Of a DNA stretch of 64,000 nt, positions 63,501 to 64,000 are shown piece after piece. Made by a program: the position numbers and the translations under genes. This stretch comes from Moringa oleifera. Taxonomy: Eukaryota > Streptophyta > Magnoliopsida > Brassicales > Moringaceae. The notes below the pieces were generated by a model. It was not told where the DNA came from. It saw nothing but the letters and a program-made list of their open reading frames with translations, and ran no database searches. Every line of letters begins with the position of its first letter. The first letter of the stretch is position 1. The DNA lies in contig JAJFZO010000287.1 of the NCBI GenBank assembly GCA_021397835.1, positions 1,552,501 to 1,616,500 on the forward strand, given 5' to 3'.

Positions 63501-64000
63501 TAGATCATTTTATAAGATTGCATGTCACAAATTGTTTACTAGTTCATACTTTATTTTTGTTTTGAGTGTGCATGAAATAACCTAAGATTTTCCATGTATG
63601 GTTTGAACTCAGGCAGGCCATGGTTGGGATGTGAAAAGTGTTGACTGGCACCCTACAAAATCTCTATTAGTTTCCGGTGCGTTCTAGCTCTCTTTCCTGC
63701 ATCCAAAAAATTTAAGAGATCTTTTTGAACTTCTTTATTATATATTTTTTATGAGTTGTCATCATGATGCTTAGTGCCAATTGGGTATATTCTTAGGTGG
63801 AAAAGACAACCTTGTGAAACTCTGGGATGCTAAAAGTGGGAGAGAGCTTTGCTCATTGTGAGTAAGAGTTCATAATTGAAATATAAATTAGTTAGAATTG
63901 TGAGCCATCTTAAAAGTTATTCTCATCTTCTGCAGTCATGGCCACAAAAACACGGTGCTTTGTGTCAAATGGAACCAAAATGGTAATTGGGTGCTAACTG
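57590..64000 (+). CDS. FY: FY, WD40-repeat pre-mRNA 3'-end processing factor (5' part; gene continues beyond the window)
   Basis: Eleven coding exons in matching phase: 57590-57776, 58534-58625, 59539-59607, 59738-59842, 60804-60899, 60998-61080, 61204-61275, 61348-61445, 63617-63676, 63797-63857 and 63936-64000 (cut by the window). The N-terminus has a Gln run (residues 7-14), a Gly/Pro-rich stretch and MMRQSSASS. The FY/Pfs2-specific segment follows ([29 protein letters not shown]), then WD40 blades including [59 protein letters not shown] and [10 protein letters not shown] is the plant counterpart of yeast Pfs2 and human WDR33, a subunit of the cleavage and polyadenylation complex that works with FCA in control of FLC and flowering. 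The C-terminal Pro-rich part lies outside. Two start ATGs are adjacent (57590, 57593). Intron 8 (61446-63616) is enlarged by a MITE. Confidence 0.95.
61799..62615. mobile_element. Non-autonomous DNA transposon (MITE), PIF/Harbinger-like, in FY intron 8
   Basis: Terminal inverted repeats of about 14 bp match at 12 positions: left TGGCATGTTTGGTT (61799-61812), right AACCAAACATGCTG (62602-62615). A TAA stands on each side (61796-61798 and 62616-62618), fitting the 3-bp target duplication of the PIF/Harbinger superfamily. The 817 bp inside are AT-rich with no coding capacity; two internal blocks (about 62045-62160 and 62225-62345) are near duplicates. A relative lies at about 41481-41972. Confidence 0.7.
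62467..62507. repeat. Perfect 16-bp inverted repeat (hairpin) inside the MITE
   Basis: GGAATAACTATTCCGA (62467-62482) and TCGGAATAGTTATTCC (62492-62507) are exact reverse complements with a 9-nt loop. Each arm is itself partly palindromic (GGAATA...TATTCC). Confidence 0.9.
62616..63616 (+). other. Rest of FY intron 8 with G-rich homopolymers
   Basis: No exon with matching phase was found between 61445 and 63617. G runs occur at about 62787-62796, 63024-63036 and 63281-63295 (G9-C-G4). Frames at 62769-63029 and 63135-63419 look like chance frames. The exon 9 acceptor is the second of two closely spaced AGs (63611-63612 and 63615-63616); using the first would shift the frame. Confidence 0.5.

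Noticed and set aside
63611..63616. Tandem acceptor (AG at 63611-63612 and 63615-63616) as alternative splicing of FY exon 9
   Set aside because: The 4-nt difference would shift the frame at a conserved WD40 position, so only the second acceptor gives the FY protein.

Overview
This is a nuclear genomic window from a flowering plant, very probably a eudicot. The evidence is GT-AG introns, long AT-rich intergenic DNA, plant-type retrotransposons and DNA transposons, and five genes that all read as plant families. I cannot name the species from sequence alone. No prokaryotic features, CRISPR array, rRNA or convincing tRNA gene was seen.

Five protein-coding genes can be rebuilt by hand-splicing. 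(1) 8299-10548 (+): a complete SINAT-type RING E3 ubiquitin ligase, 3 coding exons, 305 aa. (2) 11652-15270 (-): complete UMP synthase (OPRT + OMP decarboxylase), 6 exons, 475 aa, convergent with the SINAT gene. (3) 20219-28324 (+): complete ArfGAP + C2 protein of the AGD11 type, 10 exons, 390 aa. (4) 38976-39809 (-): a single-exon glutaredoxin-like protein, 277 aa, without the redox CxxC in its glutaredoxin fold but with four C-terminal CxxC pairs. (5) 57590 to the window edge (+): the first 11 coding exons of FY, the WD40 subunit of the mRNA 3'-end processing machinery. These genes carry unrelated housekeeping or regulatory roles and do not form a pathway or cluster.

Between them lies transposon-derived DNA in layers. 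1-5.7 kb: an interrupted old repeat, an LTR-like piece and short tandem repeats. 15.4-19.4 kb: AT-rich DNA with a dispersed motif also found near 5.5, 30.9 and 57.2 kb. 24.85-26.1 kb: an antisense LINE fragment inside an AGD11 intron, followed by a C36 tract. 31.8-34.8 kb: a decayed Ty1/copia element (-). 34.8-36.4 kb: further TE debris. 42.5-50.9 kb: a large decayed Mutator-like element with a transposase pseudogene (+) converging on a DUF1985/Ulp1-protease-like pseudogene (-). 51.3-55.35 kb: a decayed chromodomain Ty3/gypsy element (-) bounded by direct repeats. 61.80-62.62 kb: a MITE with TAA target duplications in FY intron 8, with a decayed relative at 41.5 kb.

I found no clearly new biological system. 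The items most worth checking are the Ulp1-type MULE with two convergent genes, the possible overlapping uORF or non-AUG transit-peptide-like extension of UMP synthase, the stacked uORFs ahead of the ArfGAP start, and the FY-intron MITE with its perfect internal hairpin. Exon boundaries come from reading frame, splice dinucleotides and family resemblance; transcription starts and poly(A) sites are not determined.
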